Source: an uncultured bacterium
GTDB lineage: Bacteria > Actinomycetota > Coriobacteriia > Coriobacteriales > Coriobacteriaceae
Direction of reading: 5' to 3'
Length of the DNA stretch: 7,140 bases
Assembly: GCA_905214465.1 (NCBI GenBank)
Contig: CAJMMD010000046.1
Span: 1 to 7,140 of the forward strand
Below the pieces are notes generated by a model that saw only the letters and a program-made list of their open reading frames with translations, was not told where the DNA came from and searched no databases. Shown here piece by piece: positions 6,960 to 7,140 of this stretch (its first letter is position 1; the number at the start of each line of letters is the position of its first letter). A program made the translations under genes and the position numbers.

Positions 6960-6989
6960 ATTGTAGCCCGTTCACAGAAGATGCGACAA
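6960..6989 (-). promoter_or_regulatory. Candidate proximal sigma-70-type promoter for the cluster
   Basis: On the minus strand a -35-like TTGTCG (6984-6989) and a -10-like TACAAT (6960-6965) are separated by 18 bp. They match the consensus at 4 of 6 and 5 of 6 bases. Transcription would begin near 6953, giving a leader of about 23 nt before acpS that contains the GGAGGTG site. This is a motif match only. Confidence 0.55.
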
Positions 6990-6995
6990 ACGAGG

Positions 6996-7025
6996 GTTAT
7001 AAAACACAGCTACTATGTGAGACAA
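6996..7025 (-). promoter_or_regulatory. Candidate distal sigma-70-type promoter for the cluster
   Basis: On the minus strand TTGTCT (7020-7025) and TATAAC (6996-7001) are also separated by 18 bp, with 4 of 6 and 5 of 6 matches to consensus. It lies just downstream of the hairpin at 7040-7075 and would give a leader of roughly 60 nt. It may act in tandem with the proximal candidate, or only one of the two may be real. Confidence 0.45.
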
Positions 7026-7039
7026 ATTGCCCGAGATAC

Positions 7040-7075
7040 AAAAAAAGGGGGAGGCCTCGCGGCCTCCCCCTTTTT
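7040..7075. terminator. Strong bidirectional Rho-independent terminator
   Basis: A perfect 10-bp GC-rich stem, GGGGGAGGCC (7047-7056) with GGCCTCCCCC (7061-7070), closes on the loop TCGC. It is flanked by seven A on the left and five T on the right, so five further A-T pairs can extend the stem. Read on the minus strand it ends in seven U and would stop a gene entering from beyond the window, insulating the acpS promoters. Read on the plus strand it ends in five U. Confidence 0.92.
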
Positions 7076-7140
7076 CAATCTCGATGACGGCTCGGTGCCG
7101 TCCACCGGTCAGCGGCGCCCTGGCCTCCCACGGGCTGGCC
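7076..7140. other. Unassigned GC-rich edge segment
   Basis: This 65-nt stretch beyond the terminator contains a 6-bp hairpin, GACGGC (7086-7091) with GCCGTC (7097-7102). On the minus strand one frame ends in TGA at 7075-7077, directly against the terminator, and could be the last 21 or so residues of an upstream gene. Those residues match no family I recognise, and a second frame ends at 7109-7111. It could equally be untranslated or encode a structured RNA tail. I cannot identify it from this fragment. Confidence 0.3.

Noticed and set aside
6884..7087. Plus-strand open frame of 67 codons
   Set aside because: It runs antisense through the start of acpS, the candidate promoters and the terminator hairpin, so it cannot be a sensible gene.
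7081..7140. Possible signal recognition particle RNA, because GTCCACCGGTCAG resembles its GTTTACCAGGTCAG region
   Set aside because: The conserved GTCCGGAAGGAAGCAGCC that must follow is absent, so the likeness is superficial.
1..7140. CRISPR array, insertion sequence, toxin-antitoxin, defence genes or tRNA genes
   Set aside because: No regularly spaced repeats, terminal inverted repeats, transposase motifs or tRNA cloverleaf were seen. Almost all the sequence is taken up by recognised housekeeping genes.

Overview
The window holds one tightly packed minus-strand gene cluster of six genes filling almost all of positions 107-6930. In transcription order they are acpS, nnr, alr, a family 4 uracil-DNA glycosylase, tsaE, and one long gene that fuses TsaB, RimI and TsaD. 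Gene junctions range from a 14-nt overlap to 12-nt gaps, so a single transcript is likely. No convincing gene lies on the plus strand. The long plus-strand open frames are mirror images of the GC-rich coding regions.

The organism is probably a high-GC Gram-positive of the class Coriobacteriia, such as Collinsella or a relative. This is an inference from memory. It rests on the alr-tsaE-tsaB-rimI-tsaD order typical of Actinobacteria, on the three-part fusion, and on the moderately high GC content (two 60-base rows counted by hand gave about 60% inside the TsaD part and about 52% inside acpS). No ribosomal RNA or other phylogenetic marker is present to confirm it.

Layout from right to left, which is the direction of transcription. 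A strong hairpin with A/T tracts on both sides (7040-7075) separates the cluster from whatever lies beyond 7076. Two sigma-70-like promoter candidates (6996-7025 and 6960-6989) precede acpS. AcpS activates acyl carrier protein for fatty acid synthesis. Nnr repairs damaged NAD(P)H hydrates. Alr makes D-alanine for peptidoglycan. The glycosylase removes uracil from DNA. TsaE and the TsaB-RimI-TsaD protein carry out the late steps of t6A37 modification of tRNAs that read ANN codons, and the RimI part is a protein N-terminal acetyltransferase. TsaC, which supplies threonylcarbamoyl-AMP, is not in the window. A 9-bp hairpin at 5-27 may end the transcript.

The cluster is mostly housekeeping. The most notable points are the single-chain TsaB-RimI-TsaD protein, the glycosylase gene placed between alr and tsaE, and an AcpS with a C-terminal extension and a substituted conserved histidine. 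I found no CRISPR array, mobile element, RNA gene or defence system.
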